Assembly (NCBI GenBank): GCA_965652575.1
Contig: CBFGWQ010000162.1
Coordinates: forward strand, 1 to 8,670
From: Arenibacter sp965652575
GTDB taxonomy: Bacteria > Bacteroidota > Bacteroidia > Flavobacteriales > Flavobacteriaceae
Direction of reading: 5' to 3'
DNA: 8,670 nucleotides
The translations under genes and the position numbers were made by a program. The notes beneath the pieces are model-generated. The model worked only from the letters and a program-made list of their open reading frames with translations. It did no database searches and was not told where the DNA came from. Each line of letters opens with the position of its first letter. The stretch's first letter is position 1. Below are positions 1 through 6,842 of this stretch, piece after piece.

Positions 1-39
1 ATATTTTTAGTGGTGTTTTTCATCTGTTAATATTTATTG

Positions 40-120
40 CCCGCCTGTTCGGCAGACAGGTTTTTTAATCAATGGAATTCCCCGGGGCTCTGCCCGCCCG
101 TTTTCGGTCGTACGGGCCTC
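40..120. repeat. GC-rich dyad cluster, copy A of a degenerate intergenic repeat
   Basis: A GC-rich island in an AT-rich spacer holds several short inverted repeats. CCTGT (44-48) pairs with ACAGG (56-60), the self-complementary CCCCGGGG lies at 80-87, and GCCCGT (96-101) pairs with ACGGGC (112-117). The words ATTCCCCGG, GCCCGTT, ACGGGC, GCCTGT and TCGGCAG all recur near 3236-3292, but in a different order. I infer a family of mosaic palindromic intergenic repeats. The rest of 1-227 shows no convincing gene. Confidence 0.5.
44..66 (+). terminator. Possible rho-independent terminator, plus strand
   Basis: A 5-bp stem, CCTGT (44-48) with ACAGG (56-60) around a 7-nt loop, is followed directly by six T residues (61-66). 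This would end a plus-strand transcript entering from the left of the window; that gene is not visible. The stem is short, and the same bases belong to the GC-rich repeat, so the role is uncertain. Confidence 0.4.
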
Positions 121-227
121 GGGTGTAGTGTTATAGGTGGTTACGATGTACGGTATTGGATTATGTTGTCTTGTATCTTGGTTCTTGTAGTGCAGCGGTC
201 TTGCTTCCAATACCTCGTGCGCTCATT

Positions 228-899
228 TCATTGGATGCTTTTTGTATATCGGTTTCTACCCATATTAAAGACCCCGATTTTGACCCCAAGTCCGGCAGAG
301 AATCCATTGATGCTATTTACGTCATAAACGTCTGAATTGAACCCTACGTTACTGGAAATCCTATATTTTATTCCCGCCTCCAACTGCAGGTACCTAGAAA
401 CATTAAAAAGTGCATTAATCCCTGGTTCCACAATGAAGAAGGCTTTGGCATTCTCTTTAAATCGTTCTTCGTCGAAATCGTCCTCTCTGTAATTATCATC
501 AATGTACCCCATTCCTCCCGCACCTATAAGCAAGGGGAAGGAAAGGTTTACCCTGTGTTTGCTAAAAAGGATTGGCTCTAAATGCAGTCCGCCATAGCCT
601 CCGATCAGATCTTCCGTGATTGATGAAACGTTGTTTGTCGAATTCTGGTCTGAATAGAAAAAAGTACCAACAAAGCCGACCTCAAATTGTTGGTTGGCCA
701 CATACGCTACTTTTAGCCCTACAAAAAATGCGTCTTTATTTTTTATTTCCCCAAAATGTGTAGTAAGGCCTAGATATACACCATGCACTACATTTTTACG
801 ATCGTTGAATTCAACATATTCTTCGGAATCTTCTTGGGAATATATAATACTGCCCATGATAAGAAAAATGAAAGCTAAAATGGATGATTTTAAATTCAT
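228..899 (-). CDS. Small outer-membrane beta-barrel protein (hypothetical)
   Basis: Predicted 223-residue exported protein, not recognised as a named family. I chose the ATG at 899 rather than the in-frame ATG at 932 because it puts a clean signal peptide at the N terminus (MNLKSSILAFIFLIMGSIIYSQ, likely cleaved before or after the Gln). The mature part alternates hydrophobic/aromatic and polar residues in strand-like blocks (GVYLGLTTHFG, FFVGLKVAYVA, FEVGFVGTFFY, GGYGGLHLEPILF, LQLEAGIKYRI, FSAGLGVKIGVF) separated by acidic or Asn-rich loops, as expected for a small barrel of about eight strands. The last strand is followed by roughly 12 basic/polar residues, whereas most outer-membrane proteins end near a terminal aromatic. 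It is the fourth gene of the minus-strand unit, 66 nt after the DUF4097-like gene. A role as envelope sensor partner or sigma target is inference. Confidence 0.72.
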   Translation of the reverse strand: MNLKSSILAFIFLIMGSIIYSQEDSEEYVEFNDRKNVVHGVYLGLTTHFGEIKNKDAFFVGLKVAYVANQQFEVGFVGTFFYSDQNSTNNVSSITEDLIGGYGGLHLEPILFSKHRVNLSFPLLIGAGGMGYIDDNYREDDFDEERFKENAKAFFIVEPGINALFNVSRYLQLEAGIKYRISSNVGFNSDVYDVNSINGFSAGLGVKIGVFNMGRNRYTKSIQ

Positions 900-965
900 G
901 TTGTTGGTTTTTAATGATGATATAATAGACAACCCAATTTCAAAAAGGTTGCATTTTCCATAATT

Positions 966-2063
966 TTATAGCTCTTTGAGTAGAACAACACCTTTTTCGC
1001 CAGTAATTGAGATAGAACCTTGTTTGTCTTTCCCGTATGAGGCTTTTACCTCTCGGATCCTTTTTCCCTGATCAAGCATATTGGTCTCTATATTTTCGAA
1101 GGTTTTTGGAATACGCAACAAGCCTTCCTCCAGGGTAGCACTGAACCTAAAGGAGAAGTCCTGAACATTGAGGACAATTTCCGAAGATTGTTGCTGAATG
1201 TTGATTTTGGCATCGGCGCTATGGATGGTCAATACTTTAAATTCTGCAATATTCATTGTCAGATCAATTTTATCATCAACATTGGCCAACTCCACATTGG
1301 AGAATTCCAGTTCCCCTTGTATGGTCTCTACTTCTCCAATAGTAATTTCATCTTTGCTGGAGTAGATTTCCAAGGAAGAAATTTCTTCCAGATCTATGGT
1401 AGAACCGCTGCTGGTCAGTCTTAAGTCTTTGGATTTGGCCAGGGATAAACCGCCGTTTTTTAAATGGATACTGCCAAAGTTTATATTATTGGCCTTTAAC
1501 TTGCCATATTTTAAGTCAATATCGGCAACCTTAAGGTTTTTGTTGATCCAAACATCGCCATGTTGCACGTCCATTTTTAATTTACCGGTCCAATCTTCCA
1601 AAATTACGTCGCCAAACTTATTATTGATATCCACTACCGCATTGGCCGGTAAATAAATGGAATAATTTATTTGCACATTACTACGGTCGAAGTCGAACGG
1701 ATTTGCCTTGTTGAAATATTCGGCCAAAAAACCTTTGTTTTTTTCGACTATTTCAGAACTAATGGCTACAAAATCGGTCATTGTTTTAAATTTGGGTTCT
1801 ATACGATCCAATAGATGTTGTGCATTTTCCCTTTTTTTATGTGTAGTAATAACATCTACCGTAATCGAGATAGTGTTCTTGGCCCACCCATGAATTGTTA
1901 TGTTCCCATATTTGTTCTCCACTTGGAGTTCTCCTGCATTGCTCATTTCAAAGGTTTCCGATATGGTCTTCGATACTTTTTCCTGGGCCATCGTTAAATG
2001 GGCCATAAGGACCAAGGCCATACATAATAGCGAGTTTTTACAAGGTGTATCCATAATCGTCAT
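966..2063 (-). CDS. Exported DUF4097-like beta-repeat protein
   Basis: A 365-residue secreted protein resembling the DUF4097 / putative-adhesin type often found beside ECF sigma genes in Bacteroidota. Residues 1-26 form a signal peptide (hydrophobic core LLCMALVLM, cleavage probably after the Ala in LTMAQ). The mature protein has short parallel-beta-helix-like repeats: ENKYGNITIHGW (about 49-60), INNKFGDVILEDWTG (146-160), VQHGDVWI, LKYGKLKANNINFGSIHL, and later GSTIDLEEISSLEIY. The recurring K-(Y/F)-G-(N/D/K)-(I/V/L) turn is the family-like signature. The start is ambiguous: ATG at 2063 overlaps the anti-sigma gene by 26 nt and ATG at 2054 by 17 nt; both give a signal peptide. Overlap suggests translational coupling. 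Its biochemical function is unknown; a periplasmic or surface scaffold is plausible. Confidence 0.75.
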   Translation of the reverse strand: MTIMDTPCKNSLLCMALVLMAHLTMAQEKVSKTISETFEMSNAGELQVENKYGNITIHGWAKNTISITVDVITTHKKRENAQHLLDRIEPKFKTMTDFVAISSEIVEKNKGFLAEYFNKANPFDFDRSNVQINYSIYLPANAVVDINNKFGDVILEDWTGKLKMDVQHGDVWINKNLKVADIDLKYGKLKANNINFGSIHLKNGGLSLAKSKDLRLTSSGSTIDLEEISSLEIYSSKDEITIGEVETIQGELEFSNVELANVDDKIDLTMNIAEFKVLTIHSADAKINIQQQSSEIVLNVQDFSFRFSATLEEGLLRIPKTFENIETNMLDQGKRIREVKASYGKDKQGSISITGEKGVVLLKEL

Positions 2064-2583
2064 TTATCATTTTTGAATCATTTATTTGCCTCAATAAGTT
2101 TTCTATGAGCTCAATCCTTTTTTTGTAGTTGCCGATAATGGCTTCCAGGACCCTTTCATTGCCAAGGTTTTTTTTCATTTCCAATTTTAAAACCTCGTAT
2201 TCTTCATCCAATTCGTCCATAAATGATAGAAATTGCTCTTTGTCTTCCTGGGATAGGTCGGGATGGTCTTTCACCAATTGTACCTGATGCCGTACCAGGT
2301 TGCTGTAATGCATATCAATATCCATAAGTTCCTGGGATACCACGCTGTTCTGCCCGTTGGACGGATATCTGTCATAAACGGCAATGCCGATGAGGGAGGA
2401 CAAAAAGAGGACCAATACAATACTGGCAGCCACTCGAAATAGCGGGGACCTCCATAAGGGGACTACCTTTGGCTTGGAATGGGATAGTTCCGATTCTATT
2501 TTGGCCCACATTTTGGATCGGTCGGCTTGGTGCTCATCGAACAATGCCTTGTTGTTTCTTATGTGTTTTTCAAAATAATCCAT
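2038..2583 (-). CDS. Anti-sigma-factor-like single-pass membrane protein
   Basis: A 181-residue protein of the kind encoded directly after ECF sigma genes in Bacteroidota. Residues 1-48 are a charged cytoplasmic segment (DEHQADRSKMWAKIESEL) that would hold the sigma factor. Residues about 49-70 (FRVAASIVLVLFLSSLIGIAVY) form one transmembrane helix. Residues 85-175 are a highly charged helical, probably coiled-coil periplasmic part (SQEDKEQFLSFMDELDEEYEVLK). There is no cysteine at all, so the zinc-binding HxxxCxxC motif of ZAS anti-sigmas is absent, and I see no FecR domain. Its ATG shares one base with the sigma stop codon (TAATG), which implies coupled translation and a stoichiometric pair. 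The anti-sigma role is inferred from topology and position rather than from a domain match. Confidence 0.7.
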   Translation of the reverse strand: MDYFEKHIRNNKALFDEHQADRSKMWAKIESELSHSKPKVVPLWRSPLFRVAASIVLVLFLSSLIGIAVYDRYPSNGQNSVVSQELMDIDMHYSNLVRHQVQLVKDHPDLSQEDKEQFLSFMDELDEEYEVLKLEMKKNLGNERVLEAIIGNYKKRIELIENLLRQINDSKMINDDYGYTL

Positions 2584-3122
2584 TACATTTCTTTTATAAC
2601 GTCAAGTAACTTTTTCTTTGCCCTATGGTACTGGGATTTGGAGGTAGATTTTGAGATATCCAATACTTCCCCGATTTCTTCATGGTCGTACCCTTCTATC
2701 AAATAGAGATGTATAATTTGTTGGTAGCCCGGTGGAAGCAATTTAATGCCCCTCTTTACCTTTTCTATATCTATCTCCTTTACATTTTCAATGGGTTCCT
2801 CGGCAAGATGGTACTCATGGTCAATTATGGGTACCAAAGGAATCCGTTTTAGCTTTAAATGGTTGATACTTTTATTGATTACGATCCTTTTTAGCCAAGA
2901 GCCAAAGGTGCTCTCATATCTAAAATTCCCCAAATTTTTAAATGCTTCCACAAAACTGTCCTGAACGGTATCTTCTGCATCTTCCTTATTGCACAACATC
3001 CTCATACTAACATTGTACATGGCGTCTACATAATGTTCGTACAATTGGAACTGTGAGTTACGGTCGCCCAACTTGCTCTTTTCAACAAGTTCACGGTGTG
3101 TAAAACAGATATTGGTTTTCAA
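2583..3122 (-). CDS. ECF-type RNA polymerase sigma factor (sigma-70 family)
   Basis: A 179-residue ECF sigma factor of normal length. Region 2 covers about residues 17-85: the opening ELVEKSKLGDRNSQFQLYEHY, the core-binding stretch NKEDAEDTVQDSFVEAFKNLGNF, then the -10-recognition part ESTFGSWLKRIVINKSINHLK. Region 4 covers about 122-177, with LLPPGYQQIIHLYLIEGYDHEEIGEVLDISKSTSKSQYHRAKKKL as the helix-turn-helix for -35 recognition (quoted in parts: LPPGYQQIIHLYLIEGY, HEEIGEVLDISKSTSKS). The only start giving a full region 2 is a TTG at 3122-3120, and an in-frame TAG stands directly before it (3125-3123), so no upstream start exists in this frame; the first ATG is residue 35. It is the first gene of a four-gene minus-strand unit, and its stop overlaps the anti-sigma ATG by one base. 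The regulon is not known; autoregulation is usual in the family. Confidence 0.88.
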   Translation of the reverse strand: MKTNICFTHRELVEKSKLGDRNSQFQLYEHYVDAMYNVSMRMLCNKEDAEDTVQDSFVEAFKNLGNFRYESTFGSWLKRIVINKSINHLKLKRIPLVPIIDHEYHLAEEPIENVKEIDIEKVKRGIKLLPPGYQQIIHLYLIEGYDHEEIGEVLDISKSTSKSQYHRAKKKLLDVIKEM

Positions 3123-3235
3123 CTAAAAAAATGGTTTAACGGTCCAAATAGGGGGCACTTTAAACTAATAGACAAACATTGGTTGAAAAAGTTGCATCTA
3201 AAATGAATTTTTTTTTTGCGCACTTTAATCTTTAG

Positions 3236-3292
3236 ATTCCCCGGCCCTTGGATTGGGTTCGCCCGTTCGGACGGGCTTGCCTGTATCGGCAG
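3236..3292. repeat. GC-rich dyad cluster, copy B of a degenerate intergenic repeat
   Basis: ATTCCCCGG (3236-3244) is followed by the hairpin GCCCGT (3261-3266) / ACGGGC (3271-3276) around a TCGG loop, and then TGCC (3278-3281) / GGCA (3288-3291). The same words occur at 43-117, in another order. No T run follows the hairpins, so it does not look like a simple terminator. It could still affect transcripts leaving in either direction. Confidence 0.5.
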
Positions 3293-3388
3293 TTCCGGAT
3301 GGGACAAAATATAAAATTTCAAGAAACTCTTTAATTCAGTCCCTAGCTCAATTTTGGTAGATGGACCTATCTGTTGAAAGACGATTTT

Positions 3389-3417
3389 TTTGGGGGAATA
3401 TGCAACCTTTATTTTTT
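3389..3417 (+). promoter_or_regulatory. Candidate promoter for the receptor operon
   Basis: TTTG (3389-3392), 17 nt, then TATTTTTT (3410-3417) resembles the Bacteroidota primary-sigma promoter (TTTG, about 17-21 nt, TAnnTTTG); the last base of the -7 element differs. It would give a leader of roughly 175-180 nt before the ATG at 3603. The region is AT-rich, so a chance match is possible. Confidence 0.35.
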
Positions 3418-3602
3418 TCGGATGTCAATAGAGCATAATTATAATATCCAAAATTGAAATCAAAAAGAAACAGCAAACCATCATTAACGGATTTATCAAT
3501 AGTTAAAGTATGAAATATCTATCAGCAAAATTTTCAAACTCACCGAAAATGTTTACTTGGATATTACATCCGACCGATAAAAAAAACAATAAATATAAAC
3601 AG

Positions 3603-5969
3603 ATGAAAAATATTTTTCTAATATTTATGTTGTTCACGGCATTAATATCCGCTCAGGACAGGTACACGCTAAGCGGTACCATAACGGACGGGAGCAATGG
3701 GGAAACCCTCTTTGGGGCCTCTGTATTTTTGGAGGGGACTACAATAGGGGTTACCACCAATGAATATGGTTTTTACTCCATTACAGCTCCAAAAGGAAAT
3801 TACAATATTATTATTTCCTATATAGGATTTACAGAATTAAGAAAAGGGGTACAGCTGGATCGTGATCAAAAAATGGATTTTGAAATCTTGGAATTTTCTA
3901 CCCAACTGGACGAAGTTGTGTTGACAGCCGAGGAGTCGGAACGTGCCATTCTGAGAAAGCCGGAGATGAGCGTTGCCAAATTAAATATTAAAACAGTGAA
4001 ACAAATGCCGGTGGTATTGGGGGAATTGGATATTATAAAGTCCCTGCAAATGCTTCCGGGGGTTACCAATAATGGGGAGGGTTCCAGTGGCTTTCATGTT
4101 AGGGGCGGTGCCGCCGATCAAAATTTGGTACTCTTGGACGAGGCCATTATTTACAATACCTCCCATTTGTTGGGTTTTTTTTCGGTCTTTAATGCAGATG
4201 CGATCAAGGATATAAAATTGTACAAAGGGGGTATTCCCGCGCGATTTGGGGGAAGAACATCTTCTGTATTGGACGTACGTCAGAAAGATGGAAATAGCAA
4301 AAACTTTGCAATGACCGGGGGAATCGGGATTGTTTCCAGCAGACTGGCCTTGGAAGGCCCTATGTTTAAGGAAAAAGGTTCCTTTTTAATTGCGGGTAGA
4401 GGATCATATGCCCATTTGCTGTTGAAAGCGGCAGGGGAAGACAACAGCGCCAATTTTTATGATCTGAACCTAAAGACCAATTACAACCTTAATGGCAGTA
4501 ACCAGCTCTTTCTTTCGGGTTATTTTGGTAGGGACGCGTTCCAATTTGGGGAAAGTTTTAATAGCAGCTATGGAAACCTGTCGGGAAATTTACGTTGGAA
4601 CCACATTTTTAACGATAGACTGTTCTCCAATCTATCGTTGATATATAGCAAGTACGATTATGACCTGGGTATAGTAATTGAAGAGTTCGATTGGGTTTCC
4701 TCAATAAACAACTACAATATTAAATATGATTTTAAGTATTATACCAGTGAAAATTTTAAATTGGATTTTGGGGCCAGTGGTATTTATTATGATTTTGATC
4801 CGGGACAAATTCGGCCTACTTCCGAAACATCGGAAATTAATCCATTATCCCTGGATAGGAAAAAGGCTTTTGAAAGTGCCCTGTATATAAATGCGGAACA
4901 TAAACTTACCGATAAGTTCACGGTACAGTATGGCCTTCGTTATAGTGCCTTTAGTCGCATGGGGGGACAGGCAATGACAGTGTATGCAGTAGACAGACCG
5001 GTGGTATATAACCCCCGGTTGGATATATATGAGAGAGGTACCCCAGTGGGTGAGACCCGTTATGGAAAAAGCGAGACCATTAAAACTTTTGGAAATTTTG
5101 AGCCAAGGATCTCCCTTGCCTATCAGTTGAACGATCGGTCTTCTGTAAAGGCGGGGTATTCACGGGCAGCACAGTATATCCATTTATTGTCCAATACCAC
5201 CTCGGTTACGCCGTTGGATGTATGGACGCCTAGCGGTGAATTTGTAAAACCGCAATTGTCGGATCAGTTTGCCTTGGGCTATTTTAGAAATTTCAACGAT
5301 AAGATGTATTCCATGGAGGTGGAAGCCTATTATAGGACTACGGATAATAGAATTGATTATATAGACGGATCGGATTTGATAGGGACCAATACTATTGAGA
5401 CGGAAATTTTGAATGGGGAATCCAGGGCTTATGGGCTGGAATTTTTGGTCAGGAAAAATGAGGGCAGGTTTACCGGATGGTTTGCCTATACCTTGGCAAA
5501 ATCGGAACAGCGGACCCCGGGAGGAAATGCGGGAGGTTTGGGAATCAATGAAGGTAAGTGGTACAATACAGCCTATGACAGGACACATGATTTTTCCTTG
5601 ACAGGGGCCTATGAATTAAATGGAAAGTGGTCGTTTGGAACGAATCTGGTATTTCAAACCGGTAGACCGGTCACCTATCCCAATGGCCAGTATACTTATG
5701 AAGGCCTGTCCATTGCCAGTTACTCGGACCGCAATTCGGATCGCTTGCCGGCCTATCACAGATTGGATATTTCCGCTACCTATAGACCCAATAGAAAGCC
5801 CGGCAACAGATGGAAAGGGGAGTGGGTCCTGGGTTTATATAATGTTTATAACCAAAAAAATGCAGCTTCCATCTCTTTTGGGCAGAATGTGGATACGGGA
5901 GCCAATGAAGCCACCAGAACGGCAATTTTCGGCATTGTGCCATCAGTCACCTATAACTTTAAATTTTAA
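3603..5969 (+). CDS. TonB-dependent outer-membrane receptor with N-terminal carboxypeptidase-regulatory-like domain
   Basis: A 788-residue receptor that imports an unknown ligand across the outer membrane using TonB energy. I chose the ATG at 3603 because it starts a normal signal peptide (MKNIFLIFMLFTALISAQ); in-frame ATGs at 3510 and 3549 would bury it behind a hydrophilic extension. Domains in order: residues 21-95 carboxypeptidase-regulatory-like fold (YTLSGTITDG, GASVFLEGTTIGVTTNEYGFYSI, NIIISYIGFTE); residues 101-109 QLDEVVLTA, the TonB-box-like linker; residues about 118-230 plug (DIIKSLQMLPGV, GFHVRGG, NLVLLDEAIIYN, LYKGGIPARFGGRTSSVLDV); the rest a 22-strand-type barrel ending in YNFKF with a terminal Phe. 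No STN/FecA signalling domain is visible. The DUF4249-like lipoprotein gene starts 6 nt after its stop, so they are surely co-transcribed. The gene is intact; substrate cannot be read from the sequence. Confidence 0.93.
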   Translation: MKNIFLIFMLFTALISAQDRYTLSGTITDGSNGETLFGASVFLEGTTIGVTTNEYGFYSITAPKGNYNIIISYIGFTELRKGVQLDRDQKMDFEILEFSTQLDEVVLTAEESERAILRKPEMSVAKLNIKTVKQMPVVLGELDIIKSLQMLPGVTNNGEGSSGFHVRGGAADQNLVLLDEAIIYNTSHLLGFFSVFNADAIKDIKLYKGGIPARFGGRTSSVLDVRQKDGNSKNFAMTGGIGIVSSRLALEGPMFKEKGSFLIAGRGSYAHLLLKAAGEDNSANFYDLNLKTNYNLNGSNQLFLSGYFGRDAFQFGESFNSSYGNLSGNLRWNHIFNDRLFSNLSLIYSKYDYDLGIVIEEFDWVSSINNYNIKYDFKYYTSENFKLDFGASGIYYDFDPGQIRPTSETSEINPLSLDRKKAFESALYINAEHKLTDKFTVQYGLRYSAFSRMGGQAMTVYAVDRPVVYNPRLDIYERGTPVGETRYGKSETIKTFGNFEPRISLAYQLNDRSSVKAGYSRAAQYIHLLSNTTSVTPLDVWTPSGEFVKPQLSDQFALGYFRNFNDKMYSMEVEAYYRTTDNRIDYIDGSDLIGTNTIETEILNGESRAYGLEFLVRKNEGRFTGWFAYTLAKSEQRTPGGNAGGLGINEGKWYNTAYDRTHDFSLTGAYELNGKWSFGTNLVFQTGRPVTYPNGQYTYEGLSIASYSDRNSDRLPAYHRLDISATYRPNRKPGNRWKGEWVLGLYNVYNQKNAASISFGQNVDTGANEATRTAIFGIVPSVTYNFKF

Positions 5970-5975
5970 TAGAAT

Positions 5976-6821
5976 ATGAAGACCATTATAAAGCTTGCAA
6001 TTATTTCAATATTAATTGCTTCCGGTGCCTGTACCGATGTGATAGATGTAGACGTGCAGACGGCACCCCCAAGATTGACTATCGAAGCCTCATTGGATTG
6101 GGAAAAAGGAACTTCGGGGAATGGGCAGACCATTAAGCTAAGTACTTCCACCCCATATTTTGGGAACACTACCGGTTCCGGTGTAACCGGAGCCTCTGTA
6201 AAAGTGACCAACAATGGCAATGGGGCAACTTATGAATTTGATGATCAGGGCAATGGGGAATACACCACAACATCATTTGTACCGGTTTTAAACGAAACCT
6301 ATACCTTGGAAGTTGTTTATAATAATGAAACCTATACGGCCACGGAGAGATTGATTCCTGTAGTGGATATCTCGGATATTAACCAATCGCGAAAAAAAGG
6401 TTTTAACGATGAAGATCTTGAAGTTAACGTTATATTTACGGATCCTGGGGAGGAGGAAAATTTTTACCTTTTTAAGTTTAGGAAACGCGGCGATCTATTG
6501 CCTTATTTGGAGGATGCGGACGATGAATTTGTAAACGGGAACGAAATTAGCTGGTATTTTGAAAAAGAGGAAGATGAAAGTACCGATAAAATAGAGGCAT
6601 TTGTTCCCGGCGATATCGTTGATATATCGTTTTATGGCATTTCGGAACAGTATTCCAATTTTATAGGGATACTTATAGAACAATCGGGCGGTACCGGCCT
6701 TTTTAGTTCAACTCCCGTCCCCCTTAAGGGAAATTGTATCAATGTTGGTAATCCGGAAAATTATGCCTACGGATACTTTAGGTTAACGGAGATGGTGAAA
6801 AGAAGTTACACTTTCCAATAA
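5976..6821 (+). CDS. DUF4249-like surface/periplasmic lipoprotein
   Basis: A 281-residue lipoprotein resembling the DUF4249 family, a Bacteroidota family of unknown function usually encoded next to a TonB-dependent receptor. The N terminus MKTIIKLAIISILIASGAC is a lipoprotein signal with the lipidated Cys at residue 19. It is followed by TDVIDVDV, whose acidic residues would fit a Bacteroidota surface-export signal. Residues about 30-125 have the family-like start (PPRLTIEASLDWE, VTGASVKVTNNG, YEFDDQGNGEYTT, ETYTLEVVYNNETYTATERLIPV), an Ig-like beta fold. A second beta-rich part carries VNVIFTDPGEEENFYLFKFR and ends with KGNCINVGNPENYAYGYFRLTE. Length and ends look complete. By analogy with SusC/SusD pairs it may be an accessory binding protein for the upstream receptor; that is inference. 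Confidence 0.85.
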   Translation: MKTIIKLAIISILIASGACTDVIDVDVQTAPPRLTIEASLDWEKGTSGNGQTIKLSTSTPYFGNTTGSGVTGASVKVTNNGNGATYEFDDQGNGEYTTTSFVPVLNETYTLEVVYNNETYTATERLIPVVDISDINQSRKKGFNDEDLEVNVIFTDPGEEENFYLFKFRKRGDLLPYLEDADDEFVNGNEISWYFEKEEDESTDKIEAFVPGDIVDISFYGISEQYSNFIGILIEQSGGTGLFSSTPVPLKGNCINVGNPENYAYGYFRLTEMVKRSYTFQ

Positions 6822-6842
6822 CCAAGATTAATTTGGGACAAG

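Larger units (their letters stand above)
3123..3602. other. 480-bp divergent intergenic region
   Basis: This stretch separates the sigma operon (leftward) from the receptor operon (rightward) and must hold both promoters. It contains a GC-rich dyad cluster (3236-3292), two copies of GCACTTTAA (3155-3163 and 3220-3228), a candidate plus-strand promoter (3389-3417), and an AT-rich leader before the receptor ATG. For the minus strand, AATGTTTG (3180-3173) matches seven of eight positions of a TAnnTTTG -7 element, but no partner -33 element sits at the right distance, so I do not call it. No gene is supported here. Confidence 0.6.

Noticed and set aside
37..327. 96-codon plus-strand frame at the left edge
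   Set aside because: TTG start inside the GC-rich dyad cluster, and it runs antisense into the barrel gene.
3119..3322. 67-codon minus-strand frame upstream of the sigma gene
   Set aside because: It covers the GC-rich repeat and the probable promoter region; low-complexity basic peptide without domain.
3510..3602. 31-residue N-terminal extension of the TonB-dependent receptor from the ATG at 3510
   Set aside because: It would place the signal peptide at residue 32; the ATG at 3603 gives a normal export signal.
2583..5969. Classical FecI-FecR-FecA signalling circuit
   Set aside because: The anti-sigma shows no FecR-like features, the receptor has no visible STN signalling domain and is transcribed divergently.
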